Below the pieces are notes generated by a model. The model ran no database searches, was not told the origin of the DNA, and saw only the letters and a program-made list of their open reading frames with translations. Of a stretch of 64,000 nucleotides of DNA, positions 36,001 through 42,815 are shown in pieces (positions within the stretch are counted from its first letter, which is position 1; each line of letters begins with the position of its first letter). The position numbers and the translations under genes are program-made. The stretch comes from Calothrix sp. NIES-4105. Lineage in GTDB: Bacteria > Cyanobacteriota > Cyanobacteriia > Cyanobacteriales > Nostocaceae. The stretch lies in assembly GCF_002368415.1 (NCBI RefSeq), contig NZ_AP018290.1, positions 8,795,717-8,859,716 on the forward strand. The letters run 5' to 3'.

Positions 36001-37205
36001 ATTTACCTTTGGATGAAGCTGGTATTGCAGAAGCAAAAACGCGCGGGAACTGTACGCCTTACGAAAAACAATACATTCGTAAAGATGGAACGCTCGTTGA
36101 TGTATTAGTAGGCTATATACTTCACGGAGAAAACCGCAGTAAATCGGTAGCATTTATATTAGATATCACTGATAGAAAGCGTGCGGATGCTGAAGTGCGG
36201 CGCCTCAATGAAACCCTCGAAGAACGAGTTAAACAACGCACCGCTCAACTCGAAGCTGCAAATAAAGAATTAGAATCATTCTCTTATTCAGTATCTCATG
36301 ACCTGCGGGCGCCTTTACGTCACATCGCAGGATTTGTTGACTTATTGAAAAAACGACTAGACAAACAAGAAACAGACGACACAGCGAAACGATACATAAA
36401 TACTATTATTGACGCGACGGGTCAAGCTGGTAAACTAATTGATGACTTGTTAGCATTTTCACGCATGGGACGCGCGGAACTTCGCTACACAACGTTAGAT
36501 ATGAATCTACTCGTAGAAGAAGTTAAACACGACTCGTGCGACATCATTAAAAATCGCCAAGTTAAATGGCATATAGAAAATCTTCCCCACGTGCAAGGCG
36601 ACCCTGCAATGCTGCGCCTAGTTCTGCGGAATTTAATCGAAAACGCTCTAAAATATAGCAAAACTCGTGAAGTGGCATCCGTTACAATTGGCACCCTAAA
36701 ACAAGTGGAAAGTGCTGAAAAAGAAGTGGAAAGTGCTGAAAAAGAAGTGGAAAGTGCTGAGTGTAGAGACACGATTAATCGTGTCTCTACGAGTGAAAAA
36801 ATAGGAACTACGGTGGAAGAAAAAGTAAAAAAACAAACTACTTCTTTAACTCCCTACTCCCTATTAACCACTCAGCACTCAGCACGACTCACTCAGCACT
36901 CCCCACTCAGCACGACTCACGACTCACTTTCTACTCAAGAAATAGTATTCTACGTCAAAGATAATGGCATAGGTTTTGACATGCGTTATATACATAAATT
37001 ATTTGGTGTATTTCAACGCCTGCACACAGACCCACGTTTTGAAGGAACAGGGGTTGGACTAGCTAATGTCCAACGCATTATTCACCGTCACGGTGGGCGT
37101 GTTTGGGCTATTGGCGAAGTTGATATTGGTGCAACATTTTACTTTTCATTACCCAAAAAGAGTGAAGTGTGGCAACCATTACAAGAGGTCAGGAGTGGAG
37201 ATTAA
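30036..37205 (+). CDS. Giant membrane histidine kinase with 14 PAS repeats
   Basis: 2389 residues. Residues 1-290 carry about seven hydrophobic segments, a membrane sensory region. From about 305 to 2050 I count 14 PAS units. Three adjacent ones (starting MENDLRQNLAILN, MENQLRQSLAILN and MENELRQSLAILN) and a later fourth are recent duplicates. Two pairs, ERDKFFNVSIDLL and ALRQSEQRLRLF, are also near-duplicates. A coiled coil leads to HisKA (YSVSHDLRAPLRH, His near 2089) and an HATPase with NLIENALKYS, VKDNGIGFD and GTGVGLANVQRI. Residues about 2223-2301, between the N and G1 boxes, are repeat-derived, and residues about 149-169 come from another repeat. It is first gene of a three-gene phosphorelay operon. 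Confidence 0.93.
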   Translation: MIRDLKATQIFTKLASAVVICISCIALLGWAVNIDIFKSLIPGAATMKANTAICFLLAGVTLWLKTQQRQNNRLYNLSRICIPVIFIVALLTLCQYLFGWNLGLDELLFRDFSLSRATLQPGRMGLNTAINWLLISAALWLETDKNTNPCRKTFGLRIRRDVTCNVSTFIAIFISFQALIGYIYGVRVFYQFSVYTTSMAVLTALSFIVLCLGILFNNPYRGLMATVTTELNGGVTARRLIPTAVFLPSILGWVVIHGEKANYYNSAFGTSLMTISLTVIYLITIWRNAIYLNKLDKERRVAEAELRESEARYSMLAENVPSILFTNLPDGSSDYVSDRLYQYTGLQKGAFNGFNWIDLLHPDDKASSLARWMESLKTGQPFEHEYRFRGVDNNYRWFKGRAVPIRDENGNIIKWFGVCTDITETKLAQSELQASEQKYRSLIELAPDAILIANQDLAYTDVNNKACELLGYTHAELTNKSIVDIISPEDIPRLELEREYILAGHAYTGEWTLIRKDNTKVLIEISHKLVAQNQWVAFVRDITARKAMENDLRQNLAILNAINQNTPNLIYVKDRDSNFLMANPATLSSIGKSEAEVLGRSDVHFLPVDQAASVLANDRLVIESGEVHVFENTVEVAEGTRTFLSTKSPYYDSNGNIIGLIGISIDITSRKEMENQLRQSLAILNTISQSTPTLIYIKDRQNRIVMANPATLEVIGKPEDEVLNTRTVEYHPGHEEAIAVSENDRLVIESGQLHIFEEEAKTPQGKRVFQSAKSPYYDSDGNIIGLIGVSTDITARKAMENELRQSLAILNAINQTTPNFIYAKDRDGKFLMANPATLEAIGLEETEVIGKTDKEFLKDRDQALMVMENDRLVLESGQVQVLEETVQFPKGTRTYISSKSPYYDSDGSIIGLIGVSADITERKQIERLLAESEELYRTLAEASSQFVWLLNLDGSIEYANSHWRSFTGYQPSDIDYNGWVKLIHPDDLQNVINKWQEDAAAGLTHEVEYRARKFDGTYRWYIARSAPLLDAQGNMIKWVGTATDIHELKQTEIALRESQNLLQRALSATDTFLWERNLDNDEITFVNSYIDPAQHLIMSWTQALKVVHPQDYEVVNAAFECGISTGLVFEAEHRVKLAINNVDIESVPYRWMMLRGQIKYDDNGKASCAVGATLDIHERKIAELARREAENALQQTLSILNTINNTTETLIFAKDLQGKFIYANPAILRVLGKSEYEVIGHTNPDILRNSEDAIQVRANDHIVIETGETHVFEETALVSKGLRTYIATKSPYRDETGNIIGVICISTDITERKDMETALAQSDKRFRFLAEAIPHLVWQADAEGKPLYLNQQWQEYCGITLDNIEQTIKDKWSSIIPSEDLEVTKRRWLECKANGNIYEAELRIKRSSDGQYRWHLARAVPVHDESGNLTGWIGTNTDIHDSKTHQAQLAESENRYRQLAENVPQLVWVSDSDGTVTYFNQRWVNYTGLELNATLGWDWRQIVHPDDLQGAMEKWTTAINTGTPMPDVQYRLRRHDGTFRSFLARAVPMHDAENNITKWLGTCTDIDDKVKAEEALRQSEQRLRLFVDSDIIGILYADFQGEIYEANNAFLKMTGYTKEDIENKTLDWRNLTPKEYLPVDENGIVEAITKGVCTPYEKEYIRKDGSRIPVFVGFRLVEEQAAVAFILDNSQRKRAEAERDKFFNVSIDLLSISGFDGYFKRINPAFSKTLGYSEAEVLSTPFINFIHKDDVAATKSEFEKLKSGATTLQFENRYRCKNGEYRWLMWNVVPDVESGLMYGVAHDLTDRKQAEAERDKFFNVSIDLLCISSFDGYFKRINPAFVNTLGYSEDFILSTPYLDLIHPDDIAVTIREVEKLNSGATTLKFENRYRCKNGEYKWLVWNLVPDVETCLMYAVAHDITERKKTEEALRQSEQRLRLFAESDVIGMLYGDIKGGVFQANNAFLDIIGYTRSDLEALRVSWVDITPPEYLPLDEAGIAEAKTRGNCTPYEKQYIRKDGTLVDVLVGYILHGENRSKSVAFILDITDRKRADAEVRRLNETLEERVKQRTAQLEAANKELESFSYSVSHDLRAPLRHIAGFVDLLKKRLDKQETDDTAKRYINTIIDATGQAGKLIDDLLAFSRMGRAELRYTTLDMNLLVEEVKHDSCDIIKNRQVKWHIENLPHVQGDPAMLRLVLRNLIENALKYSKTREVASVTIGTLKQVESAEKEVESAEKEVESAECRDTINRVSTSEKIGTTVEEKVKKQTTSLTPYSLLTTQHSARLTQHSPLSTTHDSLSTQEIVFYVKDNGIGFDMRYIHKLFGVFQRLHTDPRFEGTGVGLANVQRIIHRHGGRVWAIGEVDIGATFYFSLPKKSEVWQPLQEVRSGD
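30511..30538. repeat. Palindromic repeat inside the giant kinase (GTAGAGACG family)
   Basis: GTAGAGACGTTACA followed by its near-complement, read in frame as RRDVTCNVST. The preceding CAGGAAAACCTTCGGTTTAC resembles the non-coding stretch near 28410. The insertion lies between membrane segments of the sensor region. Confidence 0.7.
36704..36935. repeat. Heptamer array and palindrome inside the kinase ATPase domain
   Basis: Three AAGTGGAAAGTGCTGA-type units, then a perfect 28-bp palindrome at 36763-36790 (GTAGAGACACGATT and complement), then ACTCAGC/GACTCAC units in opposite orientation. The entire block is read in frame without a stop. Confidence 0.9.
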
Positions 37206-37215
37206 AGAAAGGTCA

Positions 37216-37689
37216 ATGGAATTAAAGCGCATACTCCTGGTCGAAGACAGCATTAATGATGTCGAATTAATCCTGGCTTCGCTGGCGGAAAATCATCTTG
37301 GTAACGAAGTTGTAGTCGTCCGAGATGGTGAGGAAGCCTTAGATTACTTATACCGTAGAGGTATGTACCGCTTACGCCGCGAAGGCAATCCGGTAGTAGT
37401 TCTACTCGACTTAAAGTTACCCAAAGTAGATGGAATTGAGGTATTGTCAGAACTAAAAGCTAACAACTTACTTCGGACTGTTCCGGTAGTAGTTTTGACA
37501 TCATCGCGCGAGGATCATGACTTAGCGCGTTGTTATGAACTGGGGACAAATGCCTATGTTGTCAAGCCTATTGACTTCCACGAATTTGTGGACGTAATCA
37601 AAGGGCTAGGATTATTTTGGGCAATAATAAATGAACCACCTCCAGGTTCAATACCCCCGACCATGCGTAGTGCCCAAGGAATTAGATAG
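37216..37689 (+). CDS. Response regulator, single receiver domain (Rcp1-like)
   Basis: A 157-residue stand-alone receiver. ILLVEDSINDVELI provides the acidic pocket, VVVLLDLKLPKVDGIEVL the phosphorylated Asp, VVVLTSSREDHD the switch Thr/Ser and YVVKPIDF the conserved Lys. Size and ending (PPPGSIPPTMRSAQG) match the Rcp1-type regulators paired with phytochrome-like kinases. The ATG at 37216 has AAAGAAAGG upstream and is 11 bp after the kinase stop. Longer open frame upstream overlaps the kinase and is rejected. Confidence 0.92.
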   Translation: MELKRILLVEDSINDVELILASLAENHLGNEVVVVRDGEEALDYLYRRGMYRLRREGNPVVVLLDLKLPKVDGIEVLSELKANNLLRTVPVVVLTSSREDHDLARCYELGTNAYVVKPIDFHEFVDVIKGLGLFWAIINEPPPGSIPPTMRSAQGIR

Positions 37690-37702
37690 GAGTCAAAATG
37701 GT

Positions 37703-39742
37703 ATGTCACAGCTGATGTTTCTCTTGCTTGAAGATAGCCTGCTGGATGCAGAATTAATCCAGGCGGTACTCGCCGAGGGAGGCATTACCTGCGAACTTAT
37801 TCAAGTGCAAACAGGTCAGGAGTTTGAAGATAAACTGACTTCATGCCCTTTTGATTTGATACTTTCTGACTATTCCATACCTGGCTTCAATGGTATCGCC
37901 GCGTTAGAAATTGCGCGGCGGCAATGTCCAGAAGTGCCGTTTATTTTTGTGACGGCAACAATGGGCGAAGAAGTTGCGATTGAAACGCTTAAAAGCGGCG
38001 CCACTGATTATGTTCTCAAACAGCGGCTCGACAGATTGGTACCATCGATAATACGCGCCTTACGCGAAGCCGAAGAAATAAAAGCACGTCAAAAAGCCGA
38101 AGCCGAATTACACCGTCGCGAACAAGAATTTCGTGCGCTCGTAGAAAATTCACCTGATATCATTGTTCGCTTCGATACTAATTTTCGTATTCTTTATATC
38201 TGCCCAGCTATTTCTCAAATTACAGATTTACCGAAAGAACATTTACTCAATAAAACTCTTATTGAACAGAACGTTATTCCTTTTGCAGTTTATACTCAAT
38301 GGCTTGAAGAAATGCAAACCGTACTGAGTCAACTTGAAGCACGGTTTTTTGAATTAGAGTTTCCTTCAAAAAGTGGTACACGCTACCTCGACGTGCGAAT
38401 GGTACCAGAATATGGTATAGATGGCTCAATTGAAACTATATTAAGTGTTGCTCGTGACATTACTGTCATTAAACGCGCGGAAATAAAACTGCGCGAACAA
38501 AAAGCAGAGCTAGAAGAACTCAACCGCGTCAAAGATGAATTTTTAGCAGTACTTTCCCACGAACTACGAAGCCCCCTCAATGCTATTTTAGGATGGTCAA
38601 AAATATTACGGGGTCGTACCGTAGATGCCACAACATCAGAGCGCGCGTTAGAAACCATCGAACGCAACGCCAAATTACAAACTCAATTAATTGAAGACCT
38701 GCTTGACGTATCACGTATCATTCGAGGTAAATTAAGCTTAAAACCTCAAAAAACAAACTTAGTACCCGCTATCGAAGCAGCTATCGATACGATGCGTCTC
38801 GCAGCACAAGCAAAATCAATCGATTTTAGATTTGTAAATCAGGAAAATGCTAAGTTTGAAGTTCTTGGTGACCCTAGTCGTTTACAGCAAATCGTTTGGA
38901 ACCTTCTTTCAAACGCAATTAAATTTACTCCAAATACTGGAAAAGTAGAAATAATACTTGAACAAGTCGTAAGCAAAAAGAAAGAGTTAGAAAAATTTGA
39001 ATCAGAACATGTACAAACCAGGGGGCAATCTGCTGTATATGCTCAAATAACCGTTAAAGATACAGGTATGGGTATAAAAAGTGACTTTTTACCTTATGTT
39101 TTCGATTCATTTCGTCAAGCAGATGGTTCATCAACACGCAGGTTTGGCGGTTTAGGATTAGGACTAGCAATAGTTCGCCATCTCGTCGAGCTTCATGGTG
39201 GTTCGGTTGCGGCGTATAGTGCTGGAGAAGGTAAAGGCGCCACATTTATAGTTCGCATACCGATGGTACATAGTGCTGAGTCAAAAGTGCTGAGTCCTGA
39301 GTTCAAACAAATACCAGACCTACTCAGCACTCAGTACTCAGAACTCAGCACTGAAAACTTAGCTCTTACAGGTATACGTGTATTAGTAGTCGATGACGAT
39401 ACAGACTCGCGCGATTTTTTAGTTTTTGCTCTCGTTGCAGCAGGCGCCGAAATAGCATCAGCATCTTCAGCACAAGAAGCGCTTAATATTCTGCCAAACT
39501 TTAAACCGATGGTATTAGTAAGCGATATTGGAATGCCAGAGCAAGACGGTTACAGTTTAATTCGCTCTATTCGCACACTGCCATATGAAAAAGGAGGAGC
39601 AACTCCAGCTATAGCCTTAACAGCATATGCAGGAGACGCAGACAGAAAAGCTGCCATTGCTGCCGGTTTCCAAGCTCATCTTCCCAAACCTGTGGCGCCC
39701 GACGATATCGTTGACGCAGTTTCCGAATTAGTAAAAAGTTAA
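37703..39742 (+). CDS. Hybrid histidine kinase, REC-PAS-HisKA-HATPase-REC
   Basis: About 679 residues from the ATG at 37703, preceded by AGGAG at 37688-37692. The order is: an N-terminal receiver (FLLLEDSLLDAELI, then FDLILSDYSIPGFNG), a PAS domain (FRALVENSPDIIVRFD), HisKA with FLAVLSHELRSPLNAIL, an HATPase (NLLSNAIKF, VKDTGMGI, GLGLGLAIVRHL) and a C-terminal receiver (IRVLVVDDDTDSRDF, LVSDIGMPEQDG). Residues about 523-550, between ATPase and second receiver, are encoded by an inverted heptamer array. It is the last gene of the phosphorelay operon and probably exchanges phosphate with the upstream kinase and receiver. Confidence 0.93.
   Translation: MSQLMFLLLEDSLLDAELIQAVLAEGGITCELIQVQTGQEFEDKLTSCPFDLILSDYSIPGFNGIAALEIARRQCPEVPFIFVTATMGEEVAIETLKSGATDYVLKQRLDRLVPSIIRALREAEEIKARQKAEAELHRREQEFRALVENSPDIIVRFDTNFRILYICPAISQITDLPKEHLLNKTLIEQNVIPFAVYTQWLEEMQTVLSQLEARFFELEFPSKSGTRYLDVRMVPEYGIDGSIETILSVARDITVIKRAEIKLREQKAELEELNRVKDEFLAVLSHELRSPLNAILGWSKILRGRTVDATTSERALETIERNAKLQTQLIEDLLDVSRIIRGKLSLKPQKTNLVPAIEAAIDTMRLAAQAKSIDFRFVNQENAKFEVLGDPSRLQQIVWNLLSNAIKFTPNTGKVEIILEQVVSKKKELEKFESEHVQTRGQSAVYAQITVKDTGMGIKSDFLPYVFDSFRQADGSSTRRFGGLGLGLAIVRHLVELHGGSVAAYSAGEGKGATFIVRIPMVHSAESKVLSPEFKQIPDLLSTQYSELSTENLALTGIRVLVVDDDTDSRDFLVFALVAAGAEIASASSAQEALNILPNFKPMVLVSDIGMPEQDGYSLIRSIRTLPYEKGGATPAIALTAYAGDADRKAAIAAGFQAHLPKPVAPDDIVDAVSELVKS
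39271..39352. repeat. In-frame heptamer array in hybrid kinase linker
   Basis: AGTGCTGAGTCAAAAGTGCT and related units are followed by ACTCAGC, ACTCAGT, ACTCAGA units in the opposite orientation after a 20-bp turn. It is translated as a linker of about 27 residues. Confidence 0.88.
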
Positions 39743-40019
39743 TTTCTTGTAGCATAGGATTATAGCCTGTGCAGTGACTTACTTTTTTACCACAGAGACA
39801 CAGAGTTCACAGAGAAAGAATTGGAAAAAACATAACTATTTGGCGCCAGAATCTCTACTATGTGAGGTTTAAAAGTTAAATTATAGATATTTAATACAAT
39901 AAAAATTAATTTTGTTTTGATACTAATCTTAAAATATTTCAAGTATAAATTAGCTTAAAATTCTTAACGTGGGGATTTATATCCCCATATTAAAACCTTA
40001 AAATTCAAGGAGGTAATAA

Positions 40020-40208
40020 GTGAATCAAAACGGCAATGGTCGTAAAAGCTTGTTTGACCCAGTACTAATTTTTCTTCGTTTAATCCAGGGATACTGGGAG
40101 CGGCGAAATTTAGTAAATGGTGAGACAACAATTGTTGATGACCAAACCGTCGAAGAAGACTTACAGGATAGGCTTGATAATCCTGAGTCTGATAATCAGA
40201 ATAACTGA
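40020..40208 (+). CDS. Small hypothetical protein with strong ribosome-binding site
   Basis: A 62-residue protein starting at GTG 40020, preceded by AAGGAGG, one of the best ribosome-binding sites in the window. The N-terminal half (FDPVLIFLRLIQGYWERRN) could be an amphipathic or membrane-touching helix. The C-terminal half is acidic (TVEEDLQDRLDNPESDNQNN). A clear terminator hairpin follows. I do not recognise the family, but the expression signals indicate a real gene. Confidence 0.65.
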   Translation: MNQNGNGRKSLFDPVLIFLRLIQGYWERRNLVNGETTIVDDQTVEEDLQDRLDNPESDNQNN

Positions 40209-40222
40209 TTCTAGATGATTAG

Positions 40223-40254
40223 CAGTCCCTAGTTGCATCTAGGGGCTGTTTCTT
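40223..40254 (+). terminator. Intrinsic terminator after the small GTG-start gene
   Basis: A 10-bp stem CAGTCCCTAG/CTAGGGGCTG (with one G-T pair) around the loop TTGCAT is followed by TTTCTT, the form expected for Rho-independent termination on the plus strand. Confidence 0.8.
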
Positions 40255-40279
40255 GATTGTAATCAAAATATATAAAATT

Positions 40280-40597
40280 ATGCTAGCAGATTTAGACACT
40301 TGTGTTGTAATGCCGATTTACTATCAAGTCGCTCGGCGCCAAGGTAAAGAGTGGGCTTTTATACATGGAGACACATTCTACAATCATTACAACTTACCAC
40401 GCTTTTCAATCGAGGATACATTTGCTGGGTTTGGAACTTCGCTTTCCTTAGTCGCAAGAGAATTTTTTAGAATCAATGGAGGTAAAGAAGGATATTATCT
40501 TGCGAATATTTTGGAAAAACAATATTATTACTGTGGCGAAAATCCTTATGATGTCAAAGCCAAATTAAACGAGTTGGGAATTATCAGACCTGAGTAA
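40280..40597 (+). CDS. Hypothetical protein
   Basis: About 105 residues from the ATG at 40280 (a TTG at 40253 would add nine). The sequence is rich in aromatic residues (WAFIHGDTFYNHYNLPRF, YYLANILEKQYYYCG) and ends in VKAKLNELGIIRPE. There is no signal peptide or recognised motif. Its last 33 bp overlap the end of the convergent nucleotidyltransferase gene. Composition looks like a real globular protein; function is unknown. Confidence 0.6.
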   Translation: MLADLDTCVVMPIYYQVARRQGKEWAFIHGDTFYNHYNLPRFSIEDTFAGFGTSLSLVAREFFRINGGKEGYYLANILEKQYYYCGENPYDVKAKLNELGIIRPE

Positions 40598-40918
40598 ATA
40601 GAGATATTTTCCCTGTTCAACAATTTTTCTAGTTAGCGATGTTGGGACGCTTTTGAACGTCTCAACATCCAAACGGGTTTTAACTAAAATATCAACATCT
40701 ACGATTAAATCATCTAATGCGTTTAATGCTCGCACTCCCCATTCGATTCGGTCAAACCCAGGAATGTTATCCGGTACAATTACGCATAAGTCAATATCAC
40801 TGTATTTATGTGGTGTTCCCCAAGCGTAAGAACCAAACAAAATAATTTCTTCTGGATTGACAGCAGTAACAACGCGGTGGACAATTTTCTTAATCAGGTC
40901 ATCTGTAATAGGTATCAT
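40565..40918 (-). CDS. MNT-type minimal nucleotidyltransferase
   Basis: A 117-residue protein with the core signature ILFGSYAWGTPHKYSDIDLCV, which contains the GSxxxG...DxD active site, followed by DDLIVDVDILV supplying the third acidic residue. Such minimal nucleotidyltransferases often pair with HEPN-domain toxins, which they AMPylate. No HEPN partner lies next to it here, so it may be an orphan or have a different role. The 3' ends of this gene and the hypothetical gene above overlap by 33 bp. Confidence 0.85.
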   Translation of the reverse strand: MIPITDDLIKKIVHRVVTAVNPEEIILFGSYAWGTPHKYSDIDLCVIVPDNIPGFDRIEWGVRALNALDDLIVDVDILVKTRLDVETFKSVPTSLTRKIVEQGKYLYLLRSDNSQLV

Positions 40919-41050
40919 AAAGTTATTAATATATTGGTATGATTGAAATCTGTTGAGCAGTGGAACAGGCGCTACTTTATTTTAGTACGACGTTAAGAGA
41001 GCAAAGCTACTAAGAAAAACTAAGGGATTTTCAAAAATTAAATTATTCAT

Positions 41051-41117
41051 CTTGTGGAATGGGCATCGCAAGCCCCGTTCCATAGACCAGGGCGGGCAAG
41101 GATGCCCGCTCCACAAG
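41051..41117. repeat. Nested palindromic repeat upstream of pepA
   Basis: The outer arms CTTGTGGA/TCCACAAG enclose two smaller hairpins, including GCGGGCAAGGATGCCCGC. It belongs to the same general type as AGCACAGGCAGGATGCCTGT at 43301. It lies about 90 bp before the pepA start. Confidence 0.7.
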
Positions 41118-41205
41118 CTCTACAAGAAAAACCTCTCCAGGTACAAGCATAAAACCGAATTTTTGAGCAATACTGGTACATGAAAGTTTAAGTTGAGTCC
41201 AAAAA

Positions 41206-42681
41206 ATGGAAGTTCGAGCAACGGATACGCCACTATTAGAGTGGACAGGGGATGGTTTAGCTGTCGGATTATTTGAAGATGCTACAGAATTAACTGGTGA
41301 CTTAGCGGCTTTAGATGAAAAGTTAGCTGGTGTATTAAAAGAACTAATAACTGAAGAAGAATTTAAGGGTAAACTCGGTTGCACTGCCGTAACGCGCGTT
41401 GGTGCAGGTAGTCCAATACGTAAATTTATACTAGTAGGCTTAGGTAAACCAGATACTTTAAAGACTGAAACACTACGACGTGCAGCAGCAGCTATCGCGC
41501 GTTCTGCCAAAAAACAAAAGTGTAAAACTCTCGGTATTAGTTTACCTATTGCAAGTAGTGACCCTGCTAGCAGCGCTCAAGCTATTACCGAAGGTGTACA
41601 ATTAGCGCTTTACCAAGATATCCGTTTCAAATCTGAACCGGAAGATAAAGGACCACAAATCGAAACAGTAGATTTACTAGGCTTAAGTGGACAAGAAGCC
41701 GCGATAGAACGCGCCAATAAAATTGCGGATGGGGTGTTTTTAGCTCGGCAACTAGTCGCGGCGCCTGCAAATGCAGTAACACCGATTACAATGGCCGAAA
41801 CAGCCCAAAAAATTGCTAACGACCACGGGCTGCAAATCCAAATTTTAGAACAAGAAGACTGTGAAAAGCTGGGGATGGGCGCCTTTTTGGGTGTTGCCCA
41901 AGCATCGGAAATACCACCCAAATTTATTCACCTAACTTATAAACCCGAAGGAACTCCCAAGCGTAAAGTGGCAATAATTGGTAAGGGTTTAACCTTTGAC
42001 TCAGGTGGTTTAAACATTAAAGGTATGGGTAGCGGTATCGAAACGATGAAAATCGATATGGGTGGTGCTGCAGCAACATTAGGCGCCGCTCTTGCTATTG
42101 GGCAACTAAAGCCAGATGTTGAAGTTCACTTTATTTCCGCTGTCACCGAAAACATGATTAGTGGACGCGCGATGCACCCAGGTGATATTCTTACCGCATC
42201 CAACGGTAAAACTATTGAAGTTAACAATACCGACGCTGAAGGTCGTTTAACACTTGCCGATGCATTGGTGTACACCGATAAATTGGGAGTTGAGGCAATT
42301 GTTGATTTAGCAACATTAACAGGCGCCTGTGTAATTGCTTTAGGTGATGATATCGCTGGGTTGTTCACACCCGATGATAACTTAGCCAAGCAATTAGAAG
42401 AAGCTTCCACTGAATCTGGTGAGAAACTCTGGCGAATGCCGATGGAAGAAAAATACTTTGAAGGATTAAAATCTGGTATTGCCGACATGAAAAATACAGG
42501 CCCCCGACCAGGTGGTTCAATAACCGCAGCTTTATTCCTCAAACAATTTGTCAAAGAAACCCCCGCTTGGGCACACCTTGATATTGCAGGCCCAGTGTGG
42601 TCAGATAAAGAAAACGGTTATAACGGCAGTGGCGCCACAGGTTTCGGTGTCCGCACCTTAGTTAACTGGGTATTAAGTTAA
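41206..42681 (+). CDS. pepA: Leucyl aminopeptidase
   Basis: A 491-residue M17 metallopeptidase releasing N-terminal residues from peptides in the cytoplasm. [16 protein letters not shown] supplies a metal-binding Lys and Asp, [13 protein letters not shown] another Asp, and [19 protein letters not shown] the hallmark NTDAEGRL motif. The N-terminal macro-like domain is present at typical length. The ATG at 41206 fits the family start. A GTAGAGACGCG palindrome follows the stop. Confidence 0.96.
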   Translation: MEVRATDTPLLEWTGDGLAVGLFEDATELTGDLAALDEKLAGVLKELITEEEFKGKLGCTAVTRVGAGSPIRKFILVGLGKPDTLKTETLRRAAAAIARSAKKQKCKTLGISLPIASSDPASSAQAITEGVQLALYQDIRFKSEPEDKGPQIETVDLLGLSGQEAAIERANKIADGVFLARQLVAAPANAVTPITMAETAQKIANDHGLQIQILEQEDCEKLGMGAFLGVAQASEIPPKFIHLTYKPEGTPKRKVAIIGKGLTFDSGGLNIKGMGSGIETMKIDMGGAAATLGAALAIGQLKPDVEVHFISAVTENMISGRAMHPGDILTASNGKTIEVNNTDAEGRLTLADALVYTDKLGVEAIVDLATLTGACVIALGDDIAGLFTPDDNLAKQLEEASTESGEKLWRMPMEEKYFEGLKSGIADMKNTGPRPGGSITAALFLKQFVKETPAWAHLDIAGPVWSDKENGYNGSGATGFGVRTLVNWVLS

Positions 42682-42706
42682 CTCCCATTTCAAAAAACAG
42701 GCAAAT

Positions 42707-42736
42707 GTAGAGACGCGATGTTCCTCGCGTCTCCAC
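42707..42736. repeat. Palindromic dispersed repeat, GTAGAGACGCG family
   Basis: GTAGAGACGCGATG faces CTCGCGTCTCCAC, located 26 bp after the pepA stop. It could form a 3' hairpin. Confidence 0.75.
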
Positions 42737-42815
42737 AGGGCACAATTTTTACAAATAATAAATAGGCTGCGAGAGCGCGTAAAATAAAGATGAATACGGG
42801 AATGGAGTAAGCGCA

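Noticed and set aside
37066-37215. Longer start for the response regulator overlapping the kinase 3' end
   Set aside because: The extra 50 residues are read from the kinase coding region in another frame, and the ATG at 37216 has a good ribosome-binding site and matches the receiver-domain start.
41043-41510. Long minus-strand frame over the pepA 5' region
   Set aside because: It is antisense to the well-supported pepA gene, with serine-rich composition typical of a shadow frame.
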